A model generated the notes under the pieces. It had not been told where the DNA came from and searched no databases. It was given only the letters and a program-made list of their open reading frames with translations. The translations under genes and the position numbers were made by a program. Of a stretch of 39,867 nucleotides of DNA, positions 23,633 to 32,261 are shown in pieces. Each line of letters starts with the position of its first letter. Within the stretch, counting starts at the first letter, position 1. This stretch comes from an uncultured Chloroflexota bacterium (GTDB lineage Bacteria; Chloroflexota; Dehalococcoidia; CAUJGQ01). The stretch spans positions 1 through 39,867 of the forward strand of contig CALFMN010000223.1 in NCBI GenBank assembly GCA_937879875.1, written 5' to 3'.

Positions 23633-23645
23633 CCGATAGTATCGG
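23633..23645. promoter_or_regulatory. Palindrome in the LysR/methyltransferase divergent region
   Basis: A perfect 13-bp palindrome, CCGATAGTATCGG, overlaps a GATACT -10-like hexamer for the methyltransferase gene. It could be the regulator's binding site, as LysR proteins often control a divergent neighbour. No tested evidence. Confidence 0.4.
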
Positions 23646-23707
23646 CGCCGCGCCGGCGACACGTCTAAGATATGAATCGCATCGCTCGCATAGTCATGAG
23701 GCATGAG

Positions 23708-24613
23708 ATGGAGTTGCACCAGCTGCGCTATCTGCGGGCCGTGGTGCGCGCCGGCGGCGTCACGCGCGCGGCCGAGGCCGAACATGTTGCTCAGCCGTCG
23801 ATCAGCAAGCAGATCCGCGTGTTGGAGCGCGAGTTAGGCACGCCGCTTTTCCACCGCGTGGGCCGCGGCGTGCTCCCGACCGACGCCGGCCTGCTGCTGG
23901 CCGAATGCGCCGAACGCATGCTGGACGACCTCGCCGCGACGACGAGCGCGATCGCCGGCCTGCGCTCCACCGTCAGCGGTTCGCTGCGCGTCTGCGCGAC
24001 CGAGACCGTGACCGACAACATTCTGCCGCCGGCCATCGCCTCGCTGCGCCATACGAGCCCTCAGGCGCGAATCAGCGTGGAGATGCTCGGCACGGACGAC
24101 GCGCTGCGCCGCATCCTGGCCGACGAGGCCGATCTGGCGATCGTGGTGCTGCCGCTGGCCGACTCGCGCCTGGCGATCCACCATCTGTTCGACGAGGAGA
24201 TTGTGCTCGCGCTGCCTGTCGGCCACGGGCAGGCCGCGAAGCCGGCGATTGCGCTTGGCGAGGCGCTGTCGGAGCCCTCGCTGCTGCTTTCAATGCCGGG
24301 GCATGGCCTGCGCGCCCAACTCGAGCATGAGGCGCAGGCGCTGGGCCTGCGGCTGGAGAGCGCTGTCGAAATGCGCAGCCAGCATGCGCTGCTGCAGCTC
24401 GTAGCACGGGGCGCCGGCGTCTGCTTCGCGCCTGTCACCAGCACGCTGGAGTTTCGCGCCCTGCTGAGTGTTCGCCTGTTGACGCCAAAGTTGCAGCGCA
24501 GCATCGGCTGGGCGACGCGACGCGGCCGTCACCTTTCGCCGCTCGCCGTCGCCTTCATCGAGCATGTGCGGCGGACCGCCGGCAGCGCCTCGATCCGCCT
24601 GCCCAGCGCCTGA
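23708..24613 (+). CDS. LysR-family transcriptional regulator
   Basis: This 301-residue protein has an N-terminal winged HTH beginning MELHQLRYLRAVVRAGGVTR, containing the recognition region VAQPSISKQIRVLERELG. The C-terminal periplasmic-binding-protein-like effector domain spans residues 85-290. The start at 23708 gives the classic LysR N-terminus; an in-frame ATG 12 codons earlier is less likely. LysR proteins bind an inducer and often regulate the divergent gene, here the methyltransferase. The inducer is unknown. Confidence 0.92.
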   Translation: MELHQLRYLRAVVRAGGVTRAAEAEHVAQPSISKQIRVLERELGTPLFHRVGRGVLPTDAGLLLAECAERMLDDLAATTSAIAGLRSTVSGSLRVCATETVTDNILPPAIASLRHTSPQARISVEMLGTDDALRRILADEADLAIVVLPLADSRLAIHHLFDEEIVLALPVGHGQAAKPAIALGEALSEPSLLLSMPGHGLRAQLEHEAQALGLRLESAVEMRSQHALLQLVARGAGVCFAPVTSTLEFRALLSVRLLTPKLQRSIGWATRRGRHLSPLAVAFIEHVRRTAGSASIRLPSA

Positions 24614-24679
24614 GGCGTCCGCACGGGCGTGGCGCCGCGGCCGATTCGGCAGTGCCGGCGCGGATACAGATCGTCCAGT

Positions 24680-25738
24680 TCAGCGTACCGACGCGGGCGC
24701 GCTTTCCGCGTGCAATTCGCGCAGCATCGCCCTCGTCCGCTCCTCTTCCTCCGGCGTGTGCGTGGGCAAGGAGAGCGAGACGCGGGTGCAGATGCCGCTG
24801 AAGCGCTCTTTAATCCGCTGCACGATCTGGTCGTACGTGCCGGCCACGACGAAGTGTTCCAGCACATCGTCGGGCACGGCGCCGGGCATGGCCTCCCACT
24901 GGCCCTTCAGCGACAGCTCGTGCAGCCGCGGCCCGATCTCGCTCCAGCCGTGCGCCTCGAAGACGCCGTGATAGGTGCGCGTCGAGCCGTAGAACGAGAC
25001 GCGCGTGCGCGCCGCCTCGCGGCTCTTTTCGACGTCCGCCTGCGTCTCGCCCGTAACGATGAAGCCGCCGCCGGAGACTTCGAGCGTCTTTGCATCGCGC
25101 CCGGCCCGCCCGGCGCCGATCTTCAGCTCGGGCAGAATCACGTCCTGGATGTACTTCGCCGTGCAAAAGCCGTGCATGCGCACGCCGTCGCACAGCTCGC
25201 CGGCCAGCCGCGCCATATACGGCCCGACCGCCGAGACCATGATCTTCGGCGCTCCCGAGGGCAGCGGGCCCGGGTTGAATTCAGGCGTCATCAGCGTGTG
25301 CGTGTAGTATTTGCCGCGGAAATCGAGCTTTTCGCCCGTCTGCCAGGTGTGCCAGATCGCGCGCAGGGCGCTCACATACTCGCGCATGCGCGGCTGGGCC
25401 GGCCCTACCCACGGCGCGCTGTAGCGCCGCTCGTTGTGGCCCTTCACCTGCGTGCCGAGCCCGAGAATGAAGCGGCCGTTCGAGGCGCGCTGGATGTCCC
25501 AGCTCATCAGCGCGGTGATCATCGGGCTGCGCGGAAAGGCGATCGCGACCGATGTGCCAAGCGAGACGCGCTCGGTCGTGGTCGCCGCGACCGCGAGCGG
25601 CAAGAACGGATCGTTCTTGACTTCGGGTGTGACGACGCCGTCATAGCCGAGCGCTTCGAGCCGCCGCGCCGCTGCGCCAGCCGCACGCAGATCGTTGGTG
25701 GGAATGCCGGTTTCGACGAGCATGCTGATCCTGTCCAC
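24680..25738 (-). CDS. LLM-class F420-dependent oxidoreductase
   Basis: A 352-residue luciferase-like monooxygenase/F420-dependent reductase with the TIM-barrel starting MDRISMLVETGIPTND. It includes AFPRSPMITALMSWDIQRAS, RFILGLGTQVKGHNERRYS, and IMVSAVGPYMARLAGELCDG. The GLGTQVKGHNERRY region is typical of the F420-using branch. The substrate is not predictable. M6 is an alternative start. The gene stands alone. A convergently placed LysR gene ends 66 bp away. Confidence 0.88.
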   Translation of the reverse strand: MDRISMLVETGIPTNDLRAAGAAARRLEALGYDGVVTPEVKNDPFLPLAVAATTTERVSLGTSVAIAFPRSPMITALMSWDIQRASNGRFILGLGTQVKGHNERRYSAPWVGPAQPRMREYVSALRAIWHTWQTGEKLDFRGKYYTHTLMTPEFNPGPLPSGAPKIMVSAVGPYMARLAGELCDGVRMHGFCTAKYIQDVILPELKIGAGRAGRDAKTLEVSGGGFIVTGETQADVEKSREAARTRVSFYGSTRTYHGVFEAHGWSEIGPRLHELSLKGQWEAMPGAVPDDVLEHFVVAGTYDQIVQRIKERFSGICTRVSLSLPTHTPEEEERTRAMLRELHAESAPASVR

Positions 25739-25860
25739 CGTTCGTGCGCAAGCAACGGGATGCGTCGCTCCCGCCGAGCGGCATGGTAGGGCGGTCCGGT
25801 CGGTTGGTCAATTGCCGGGATTGCTCCCGTTGGGGAGCGCTCCCGAGCGCCGCGAGCGGG

Positions 25861-25910
25861 CGGGGCACCTAACCCTGACCTCGCAAGCGAGGTCAGGGTT
25901 AGGTGCCCCG
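25861..25910. repeat. Minimal palindromic element, copy C
   Basis: A 50-bp element made of two perfectly complementary 24-base arms around a 2-base centre. The arms begin CGGGGCACCTAACCCTGACC, so this is the shared terminal sequence of the other four elements with no internal part. It sits in a 190-bp gap between the LLM oxidoreductase and YjbQ genes, which are on the same strand. It could act as a transcript end for YjbQ. Confidence 0.8.
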
Positions 25911-25928
25911 CGCAACCAGGGAGGGCCG

Positions 25929-26348
25929 TTACTCCGCTTCCTTCGCCGCGCGCAGAAACGTGACCTGCACGGTGCGCACGGGGTTGTCGAGGTTCGTATC
26001 AACCAGCACCAGCGACTGCCACCTGCCCAGCTCAAGCCGGCCGCCGCGGACGGGGAGCACGAGCGCGGGCGGCAGGAAGGCCGGCACGAGGTGGTCGCGC
26101 CCGTGGCCGGCGGCGCCGTGCTCGTGGTGATAGCGGGCGTCGCGCGGCAGCAGCGCATCGAGCCGATCCAGCAGATCACGCTCACTGCCGGAGCCGGTCT
26201 CGATCAGGGCAAGGCCGGCCGTGGCGTGCGGCACGAAAACGTGCGCCAGGCCATCGCCGCGGCCGGCAAGCGCTTGCTCGATCAGGCGGGTGATCTCGAC
26301 GACGGCCGGCGCGCTGCCCGTGCGAACCTCGAAGCTGATTGAATACAT
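25929..26348 (-). CDS. YjbQ/UPF0047 family protein
   Basis: This 139-residue protein has all the hallmarks of the UPF0047 (YjbQ) family: HVFVPHATAGLALIE, a YHHEHG metal-binding-like motif, and GRWQSLVLVDTNLDNP with RTVQVTFLR at the end. These proteins form trimers with a conserved His/Glu site. A thiamine-phosphate-synthase-like activity has been shown for a homologue, but the physiological role is unclear. The ATG has a GAGGGG box upstream. The copy C palindrome lies just downstream of its stop. Confidence 0.9.
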   Translation of the reverse strand: MYSISFEVRTGSAPAVVEITRLIEQALAGRGDGLAHVFVPHATAGLALIETGSGSERDLLDRLDALLPRDARYHHEHGAAGHGRDHLVPAFLPPALVLPVRGGRLELGRWQSLVLVDTNLDNPVRTVQVTFLRAAKEAE

Positions 26349-26545
26349 CGACTGCCCCTCGGCTGTACAGACCCCGGGTCGCTCGGAGATTTGCAGCCGT
26401 GTCCATCGTACGGCCCGTGGCGTCCGCGGCGCGCTTGCGACTCAGCGTGCGCGTTGCGTAGAACAAAGTCAGACGCCAACCGGCGGCGTCCCCGAGGCCC
26501 CTACCCAACACCCGGGCCAGCGCCCGGCGCAGGAGGCAACCTCGC

Positions 26546-26968
26546 ATGACCACGCGCAGACAGAGGGCGTTGCCGCAGCCCACGCCCGAAACCCAACCCT
26601 ACTGGGACGGCTGCAAGCAGCACGAGCTGCGCCTGCAGTACTGCAATGACTGCAAGGCCTTCTTCTTCTATCCCCGCGCGTTCTGCCCCACCTGCCTCTC
26701 GGACAACATTGAGTGGCGGACAGTGTCCGGCAAGGGCACGCTGCACACCTACGTGATCAGCCAGCGGCCCGCGCCGGGCTTCGAGGATGAAGCACCGTAC
26801 GTGATCGCCGTCGTGAGGTTGAACGAAGGCCCGCATCTGATGTCGAACATCGTCAACGTCGAGCCGAAGCCGGAGAACCTCAAGCCCGACATGCCGCTCG
26901 AAGTCATTTTTGCCGAGATGAACGAGACGATCACGCTGCCGCGCTTCCAGCCGGCGAAGGGGGCGTAG
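26546..26968 (+). CDS. DUF35 Zn-ribbon/OB-fold protein (thiolase partner)
   Basis: A 140-residue protein with a rubredoxin-like zinc ribbon (Cys33, Cys36, Cys47, Cys50) followed by an OB-fold, e.g. GKGTLHTYVISQ and APYVIAVVRLNEGPH. Members pair with thiolase-fold proteins and help bind acyl-CoA or form a complex with them. The stop is three bases before the thiolase start, so the two are translationally coupled and probably make one complex. The ATG has AGGAGG upstream. Confidence 0.93.
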   Translation: MTTRRQRALPQPTPETQPYWDGCKQHELRLQYCNDCKAFFFYPRAFCPTCLSDNIEWRTVSGKGTLHTYVISQRPAPGFEDEAPYVIAVVRLNEGPHLMSNIVNVEPKPENLKPDMPLEVIFAEMNETITLPRFQPAKGA

Positions 26969-26971
26969 GCC

Positions 26972-28120
26972 ATGGCACCCGACTTGCGCAAACAGGTGGC
27001 GATCATCGGCGCCGCCGAGACCGATACGGTCGGCGTCATTCCCGACGTCTCCGAGATTCAGCTCCACGCCAACGCGGCGCGCAACGCGATCCGCGACGCG
27101 GGCATCGATAAGAACCTGATCGACGGCATCGCCAGCGCCGGCCAGTCGCCCGTGGCCGTGGCCGACTATCTCGGCATCGTGCCGCAGTACCTGGACGGAA
27201 CGTCGGTCGGCGGCTGTTCGTTCATGATCCATGTCTCGCATGCCGTGGCGGCGCTCACGGCCGGCTACTGCAACTATGTGCTGATCACGCACGGCGAGAG
27301 CGGCCGCTCCCGCGTGGGCAAGGGCGGCTTCGGCGGCGGCGCCAGCTCGATACCGGGCCAGTTCGAGGCGCCCTACGGCACCTTCGGGGCGCCGTCGCAG
27401 TTCCCGGTGCCGATCGTGCGCCACATGCAGAAGTACGGCACGACGGAGGAGCAACTCGCTGCGGTCGCCGTCTCGACGCGCGCCTGGGCGGCGAAGAACA
27501 CGCGCGCGATGATGCGCGACCCGATCACGATCGACGACGTGCTCAACTCGCGGCTGATTAGCTGGCCGCTGCACCTGCTGGAATGCTGCCTCGTCACCGA
27601 CGGCGGCGGCGCGCTGATTCTGACCACGGCGGAGAAGGCGCGCGACTTCAAGAAGCCGCCGGTTTACGTACTGGGCACGGGCGAATCGTGCGAGGACGTG
27701 ATGGTCAGCACAATGCACGACTTCACCGAGTCTCGCTCGTTCAAGACGTCCGGCGACCGCGCCTTCCGCCTGGCCGGCATCGAGCGCAAGGACGTGAATC
27801 ACCTGCAGCTTTACGACGCCTTTGTGCATACGCCGATGTATGCGCTCGAGGCGCTGGGCTTCGTCAAGCCGGGCGAGAGCGGGCCGTTTTTCGCCGAGAT
27901 GCGCGGGGCGCCGGGCGGCGAGCTGCCGGTCAACACCAACGGCGGCGGCCTCTCCTACACGCACACCGGCATGTACGGCATGTTCGCGCTGCAAGAGTCG
28001 GTTCGCCAGCTCCGCGGCGAGGCGGAGGCGCAGCTGCCGAACGTCAAAATCAGCCTGGCGCACGGCCCCGGCGGCATGTTCTCCGCCGCCGGCACGGTGA
28101 TCATGACCAATCAGGGCTGA
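26972..28120 (+). CDS. Thiolase-fold acetyl-CoA acetyltransferase-like protein
   Basis: This 382-residue SCP2/thiolase-family protein starts MAPDLRKQVAIIGAAETDTV. It has the expected GTSVGGCSFMIHVSHAV and a C-terminal GGLSYTHTGMYGM and AHGPGGMFSAAGTV. The Cys in VGGCSF sits near the position of the thiolase nucleophile. The C-terminal second catalytic Cys-containing motif of true thiolases is not seen, so the enzyme may have a non-degradative or aldol-type role, as in steroid side-chain pathways. It is coupled with the DUF35 gene. Substrate unknown. The palindromic element D starts two bases past its stop. Confidence 0.9.
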   Translation: MAPDLRKQVAIIGAAETDTVGVIPDVSEIQLHANAARNAIRDAGIDKNLIDGIASAGQSPVAVADYLGIVPQYLDGTSVGGCSFMIHVSHAVAALTAGYCNYVLITHGESGRSRVGKGGFGGGASSIPGQFEAPYGTFGAPSQFPVPIVRHMQKYGTTEEQLAAVAVSTRAWAAKNTRAMMRDPITIDDVLNSRLISWPLHLLECCLVTDGGGALILTTAEKARDFKKPPVYVLGTGESCEDVMVSTMHDFTESRSFKTSGDRAFRLAGIERKDVNHLQLYDAFVHTPMYALEALGFVKPGESGPFFAEMRGAPGGELPVNTNGGGLSYTHTGMYGMFALQESVRQLRGEAEAQLPNVKISLAHGPGGMFSAAGTVIMTNQG

Positions 28121-28122
28121 TC

Positions 28123-28344
28123 GGGCGCCTAACGCCGCCGCGGCTGACGCCGCGTCTCCCTTCCCCACAGGGGGAGGGTCGTGTGATGAGGATCACCGGA
28201 AGCGCTGAAGACGATCACGTCGCGCGTCCCAGGGGAACCGCCCAGCCCCGTCGTCCTCGCTCGACGCGGGGAATGCTCCACAAGTCCCTTCCCGGCTCGG
28301 GAAGGGACAGGTTTCGCGCAAGCGGAACCAGGGTTAGGCGCCCC
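28123..28344. repeat. Palindromic intergenic element, copy D
   Basis: This 222-bp element has ends GGGCGCCTAAC and GTTAGGCGCCC, here with a G/C change compared with the GGCACC versions that is matched at both ends (compensatory). Internal modules include CTTCCC...GGGAAG and a segment around AAGTCCCTTCCCGGCTCGGG, also in copy A. It begins two bases after the thiolase stop and ends six bases before the stop of the opposing hydrolase gene. Confidence 0.72.
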
Positions 28345-28350
28345 GGACGG

Positions 28351-29184
28351 CTACAGCCGGTTGCCGTCACGCCGAAACCCCTCGACCTCGCGCAGGAAGG
28401 CGAGCACTTCCTCGTCGAAGGCGGAGGGGTTTTCGGCGTGCGGCCGGAAGCCGCTCTCCGGCACACGCACCAGCCGCGAGAACGGCATCCAACCGTGCAG
28501 CAGCTCGGCGCCCTCCTGCGTAAACGGCGCGTCGCCCTCGCCCACGAGCACGAGCGTCTCGATCGTGATCGCTTCGAGCCGATCCACCACGCCGTCGAAC
28601 GCGGCCCATCTCGCCAGCATCGCCTGCTGCGACGGATCATGGGCAGCCTGAGCCGCTTCACCGCTGTGGCTGCCGGGTTCTATTGGTGGATACGACGCCA
28701 GCATGGGCTTCACGCCCTCCGCCAGTTTCCGTAGCCCGGCGAGGCCTGCAGGTGCCGGGCCAGCGCCCGGTTCCGGTCTGAGTGCCAGTCGCAGAGCGTC
28801 GGGCAGCGGCTGCGGCGCCGTGCCGGCGAGGATCAGGCCGGCGGCGCGTTCGGGTGCGCTGAGGGTCATCAGCAGCGCCAGCAGGCCGCCGATGCCGTGG
28901 CCGCACAGATAGGCGCGCTCGATGTCCAGCGCGTCGAGCAGTTCGGCCAGCAGCGCTGCGAGGCGATCGAACTCGAATACTGCCGTGTCGGCGGGAGCGG
29001 GCGGTTCGCCGCGGCCCGGCAGATCCAGCCGCACGACGCGGAACTCGCCGGCGAGCGCCGCTGCGAGCGCATCCCACTCCTTGAGCGAACCCCCAGCGCC
29101 GTGCACGAGCAGCACGACGGGCGCATCGCGCGGGCCGGCGTCCTCGTACCAGAGATACAACTCGCTTATGTCGAGAAACGGCAA
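28351..29184 (-). CDS. Alpha/beta-hydrolase-fold protein lacking catalytic Ser and His
   Basis: The protein is 277 residues from the TTG at 29184 (GGAG upstream), with a TTG 12 codons earlier as an alternative. It has the fold's motifs in order: VVLLVHGAGGSLKEWD (oxyanion hole), DLPGRGEP, and the nucleophile elbow YLCGHGIGGLLAL. Later come VLVGEGDAPF (the Asp region) and SGFRPHAENPSAF. The elbow normally reads GHSxG, but here the nucleophile is Gly. The catalytic His normally follows a Gly in GH..PH.E.P, but here it is Phe. Two of three catalytic residues are thus missing. The protein is probably not a normal hydrolase and might be a binding or regulatory protein. Confidence 0.85.
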   Translation of the reverse strand: MPFLDISELYLWYEDAGPRDAPVVLLVHGAGGSLKEWDALAAALAGEFRVVRLDLPGRGEPPAPADTAVFEFDRLAALLAELLDALDIERAYLCGHGIGGLLALLMTLSAPERAAGLILAGTAPQPLPDALRLALRPEPGAGPAPAGLAGLRKLAEGVKPMLASYPPIEPGSHSGEAAQAAHDPSQQAMLARWAAFDGVVDRLEAITIETLVLVGEGDAPFTQEGAELLHGWMPFSRLVRVPESGFRPHAENPSAFDEEVLAFLREVEGFRRDGNRL

Positions 29185-29240
29185 CAGCCTGGCTCCTGCG
29201 GCAGGCGGCGAGCCGCACAAACGTACGGATCGTCAGCATC

Positions 29241-29249
29241 TGGTATCAT
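29241..29249 (+). promoter_or_regulatory. Extended -10 promoter element for the histidine kinase gene
   Basis: TGGTATCAT gives an extended -10 (TG-N-TATCAT, five of six) about 77 bases before the kinase start. No clear -35 is seen, which is acceptable for extended -10 promoters. Confidence 0.4.
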
Positions 29250-29325
29250 ACACGTCGATTCGGGTCGGGATGTTCTGCGCACGCCCAGCGATCACGCAGC
29301 CGGCCCTTTCGCGTGGATTTGCCCC

Positions 29326-31491
29326 ATGTCCTCCACGGTTCTGCACGCCGATCCGCCCGCCGATCGCTTGCGCGCGGCGCTCCACAGCGTGACCGAGGCC
29401 GCCATGCGCCAGACGGGCGCCGAGGCCGGTGCGATCTGCCTGATCGACGTCGAGGCGAACGAACTGCGCTTCGTGGGCGGCATCGGCCTCGATCCCAGTT
29501 CGACGCTGACGCCAGGGCAGCGCATACCGCTGCATACGACCATGATCGGCCGCTCAGCGCTGCTCGCCGAACCCTCGATCATCGACGACGTGACGCGGCT
29601 GAGCGCCTACGAAGGCGAGTTTCGTGCGCGGATTCCCGGCATCCGCGCCCTGCTCTGGCTGCCGCTGAAGACGCATGACCAGGTGATCGGCGTGCTTGCC
29701 CTGGGCGATTCGCGGCCGGGCTATTTCCGCGACGAGCCGTTGGCCGCGCTGGCGGGGCTGATCAGCCAGGCCGCGCTGGCGATCGAAAACGCCAGCCTCT
29801 ATGAATCCGCCGAGCGGCGGCTGGCTCAGCTCGCCTCGATGTACCAGGTGGCGCAGGCGCTCAGCGCCTCGATCGACATGCAGCCCGTGATCGAAGCGAT
29901 CGTGCGCGTTGCCACCGAGCACAGCTCGTTCCCGAGCGCCGCGCTGGCGCTGCTGCAGCCACGCACGCTGCTCGTCGACTTCGTGGCCTCGGTCAATGTG
30001 CCCGAGTCGTTCCGCAAGAGCCTCACGGGATTTCCCATCAACGCGCCGCCGTTGCGCGGCAGCGTGCTGCACCTGGTGATGAGCACGAAGGGTCCGGCAG
30101 TCGTGCAGGACGTCAGCGCCGAAATGACGCCGGGTCCGGGCCGCGCGGCGATGCTTGAGGCCGGCCTGCTGGCAAGCGTCTGCATCCCGCTCGTGGCGAA
30201 GGGCCGCTTCGAGGGGGCGCTGTTCGTGTACGACACGCGCCCGCGGCCCGACGCCGTGAACGAGTTGCCGCTGCTCTCGGCGCTCGCCGACCAGGCGGCC
30301 GTCGCGATCGCCAATGCGCGACTGTACGAGGAGATGGACGAGAGCCTGCGCCAGACGCGGGCCCTGCAACGTCTGACCTCCGCCGTAGCCGGCAGCCTCG
30401 ATCTGCAGGAGACGCTCGATCACGCGCTCAACGCCGCGGCGCAGCTATTCGGAACCGACCGCGCCGCCATCTACATGCAAAACCCGACCACGCGGCAGAT
30501 GAACCCCGTCGCGGCGCGCGGCCTCTCGCAAGACTACCTCACCGCCGTGCGCGAGCGCTACGAGACTCCCGAAGGCACATCGACGCCCGAGCTGCCGGCG
30601 GATTACCGCTACATCGCCGACGCGACCACCGACCCGCGCATGGGCCCGCTGCGCGATGCAGCCACCCGCGAGGGCTTTCGCTCGATGCTGTTCGTCTCGT
30701 TGCGCTACCGCGGCGAGTTGCGCGGCGTCTTCGTCCTCTATCACAACGAGGTTCGTACCTACTCGGAAACCGAGATCGGCCTGGCCAGAACCTTCGGCGA
30801 GCAGGCGGCGATCGCGATCGAGCACGCGCGCCTGTTTGAAGAGAGCCGGCGCCTCGCCGTCGTGGACGAGCGCAATCGCCTGGCGCGGGAGCTGCATGAC
30901 TCGGTTACACAGTCGCTGTTCAGCATCTCGCTGATCACGCGGGCGCTGCCCGAGCTGATGGACCGCGATGCCAGCCGCGCCCGCGAACGCGTCGAACGGC
31001 TCACCGAGTTGGCCGGCGGCGCCCTCGCCGAGATGCGATCGCTGATCTTCGAACTGCGGCCGGCGGCCCTCGAACAGGAGGGCCTGGTGTCGGCGATCAC
31101 CAAGTTTGCCGCGGCCTTCGAGAGCCGCGAGGGCGTGACGGTCAGCATCGCGATCGCCCGCGAGCGACGCCTGCCGTTGGATCAGGAGGAGGCGCTTTTC
31201 CGTATCGCCCAGGAGGCGCTGAACAACGTTGCCAAGCACGCACAGGCAGCGGCGGTAACGATCGAGCTGAACTTCGATGACGGCTGCACGGCGTTGCTGG
31301 TGCGCGACAACGGCATTGGCTTCGACCCGGCGGCACAGCCGGCAGGCCGCCGCGGCTTCGGCATGACCAGCATGCGCGAGCGAGCCACGCTCGCCGGCGC
31401 CGCGCTCGAGCTGCGCAGCGCCCCCGGCGCCGGCACGGAGATCCGCGTCACCCTGCCCTGCAGCGGTGAACCGCCGCCAGCCGCAGGCTGA
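29326..31491 (+). CDS. GAF-domain sensor histidine kinase, NarL-type (HisKA_3)
   Basis: This 721-residue cytoplasmic kinase has three GAF domains (about residues 17-165, 190-335 and 350-505). They are followed by a HisKA_3 dimerisation domain with the phospho-acceptor His524 in ELHDSVTQSLFSIS, and a HATPase_c domain with EALNNVAKHAQ (N box), RDNGIGFD (G1) and GRRGFGMTSMRERA (G2). There is no transmembrane segment or signal peptide, so it senses a cytoplasmic or diffusible ligand through the GAF domains. It is 59 bp upstream of a NarL-type regulator with which it should form a pair. ATG 29326 lacks a strong Shine-Dalgarno. Confidence 0.95.
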   Translation: MSSTVLHADPPADRLRAALHSVTEAAMRQTGAEAGAICLIDVEANELRFVGGIGLDPSSTLTPGQRIPLHTTMIGRSALLAEPSIIDDVTRLSAYEGEFRARIPGIRALLWLPLKTHDQVIGVLALGDSRPGYFRDEPLAALAGLISQAALAIENASLYESAERRLAQLASMYQVAQALSASIDMQPVIEAIVRVATEHSSFPSAALALLQPRTLLVDFVASVNVPESFRKSLTGFPINAPPLRGSVLHLVMSTKGPAVVQDVSAEMTPGPGRAAMLEAGLLASVCIPLVAKGRFEGALFVYDTRPRPDAVNELPLLSALADQAAVAIANARLYEEMDESLRQTRALQRLTSAVAGSLDLQETLDHALNAAAQLFGTDRAAIYMQNPTTRQMNPVAARGLSQDYLTAVRERYETPEGTSTPELPADYRYIADATTDPRMGPLRDAATREGFRSMLFVSLRYRGELRGVFVLYHNEVRTYSETEIGLARTFGEQAAIAIEHARLFEESRRLAVVDERNRLARELHDSVTQSLFSISLITRALPELMDRDASRARERVERLTELAGGALAEMRSLIFELRPAALEQEGLVSAITKFAAAFESREGVTVSIAIARERRLPLDQEEALFRIAQEALNNVAKHAQAAAVTIELNFDDGCTALLVRDNGIGFDPAAQPAGRRGFGMTSMRERATLAGAALELRSAPGAGTEIRVTLPCSGEPPPAAG

Positions 31492-31550
31492 ACGGTGGCC
31501 GGCCCGGCCCGTGTGCCTGTATCCTGTTTGAAAGGCGGGAGGACAGGCGC

Positions 31551-32210
31551 ATGGCGGATGAAGGCGCGATCCGGGTCGTGATCGTCGACGATCACGCCGT
31601 GGTGCGCGAAGGGCTGCGCACCTACCTGGACCTGAGCGACGAGATCGAAGTGGTTGGCGAGGCGCGCAACGGCCGCGAGGCGGTGGATCGGGCGCGGCAG
31701 CTCAAGCCCGACGTGATGCTGATGGATTTGCTGATGCCCGAGATGGACGGCATCGCGGCCACGCGCGCCGTGAAGGAGGTCAGCCCCGAAACCAACGTGA
31801 TCGTGCTGACCAGCTTCACCGACGACGAGCACATTATGCCGGCCCTGCGCGCCGGCGCCACCGGCTACCTGCTGAAAGACGTCTCCGCCAACGATCTCGT
31901 CCGCGCGATCGAGGGCGCAAACAAGGGCCAGGCGCAACTGCATCCCGACGTCGCCCGCAAGCTGATGGAACAGGTGTCGCAGCCGGCCAGCCGCCAGGAG
32001 CCGCCCGGCGCCGCGCTCACGCCGCGCGAGTTGGAGGTGCTGCGGCTGATCGCCAGCGGCATGAGCAACAAGGAGATCGCCCGCGAGCTCGTGCTGAACG
32101 AGCGCACGGTCAAGGGCCACGTCAGCAACATCCTCAGCAAGCTCGGCCTTGCCGACCGTACGCAGGCCGCGCTCTACGCCGTGCGCGAAGGCATCGTGCC
32201 GATGCGCTGA
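31551..32210 (+). CDS. NarL/FixJ-type response regulator
   Basis: This 219-residue two-domain regulator has a REC domain with VVIVDDHAVVREGL, the phosphorylation site Asp59 in MLMDLLMPEMDG, and a Lys in YLLKDVSANDL. The LuxR-type HTH starts LTPRELEVLRLIASGMSNKE. It is placed directly after a HisKA_3 sensor kinase, so it is the likely partner. GGGAGGACAGGCGC lies before the ATG. Targets unknown. Confidence 0.96.
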   Translation: MADEGAIRVVIVDDHAVVREGLRTYLDLSDEIEVVGEARNGREAVDRARQLKPDVMLMDLLMPEMDGIAATRAVKEVSPETNVIVLTSFTDDEHIMPALRAGATGYLLKDVSANDLVRAIEGANKGQAQLHPDVARKLMEQVSQPASRQEPPGAALTPRELEVLRLIASGMSNKEIARELVLNERTVKGHVSNILSKLGLADRTQAALYAVREGIVPMR

Positions 32211-32261
32211 GGCGCAGACTAATGCGGTTTCGCTCAAGATTCGGAGCGCGGCAGACGGAGC

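Noticed and set aside
26501..28168. 555-codon minus-strand frame opposite DUF35 and thiolase
   Set aside because: The plus-strand genes have clear domains and ribosome-binding sites. The opposite frame is Arg/Ala/His-rich and covers both genes.
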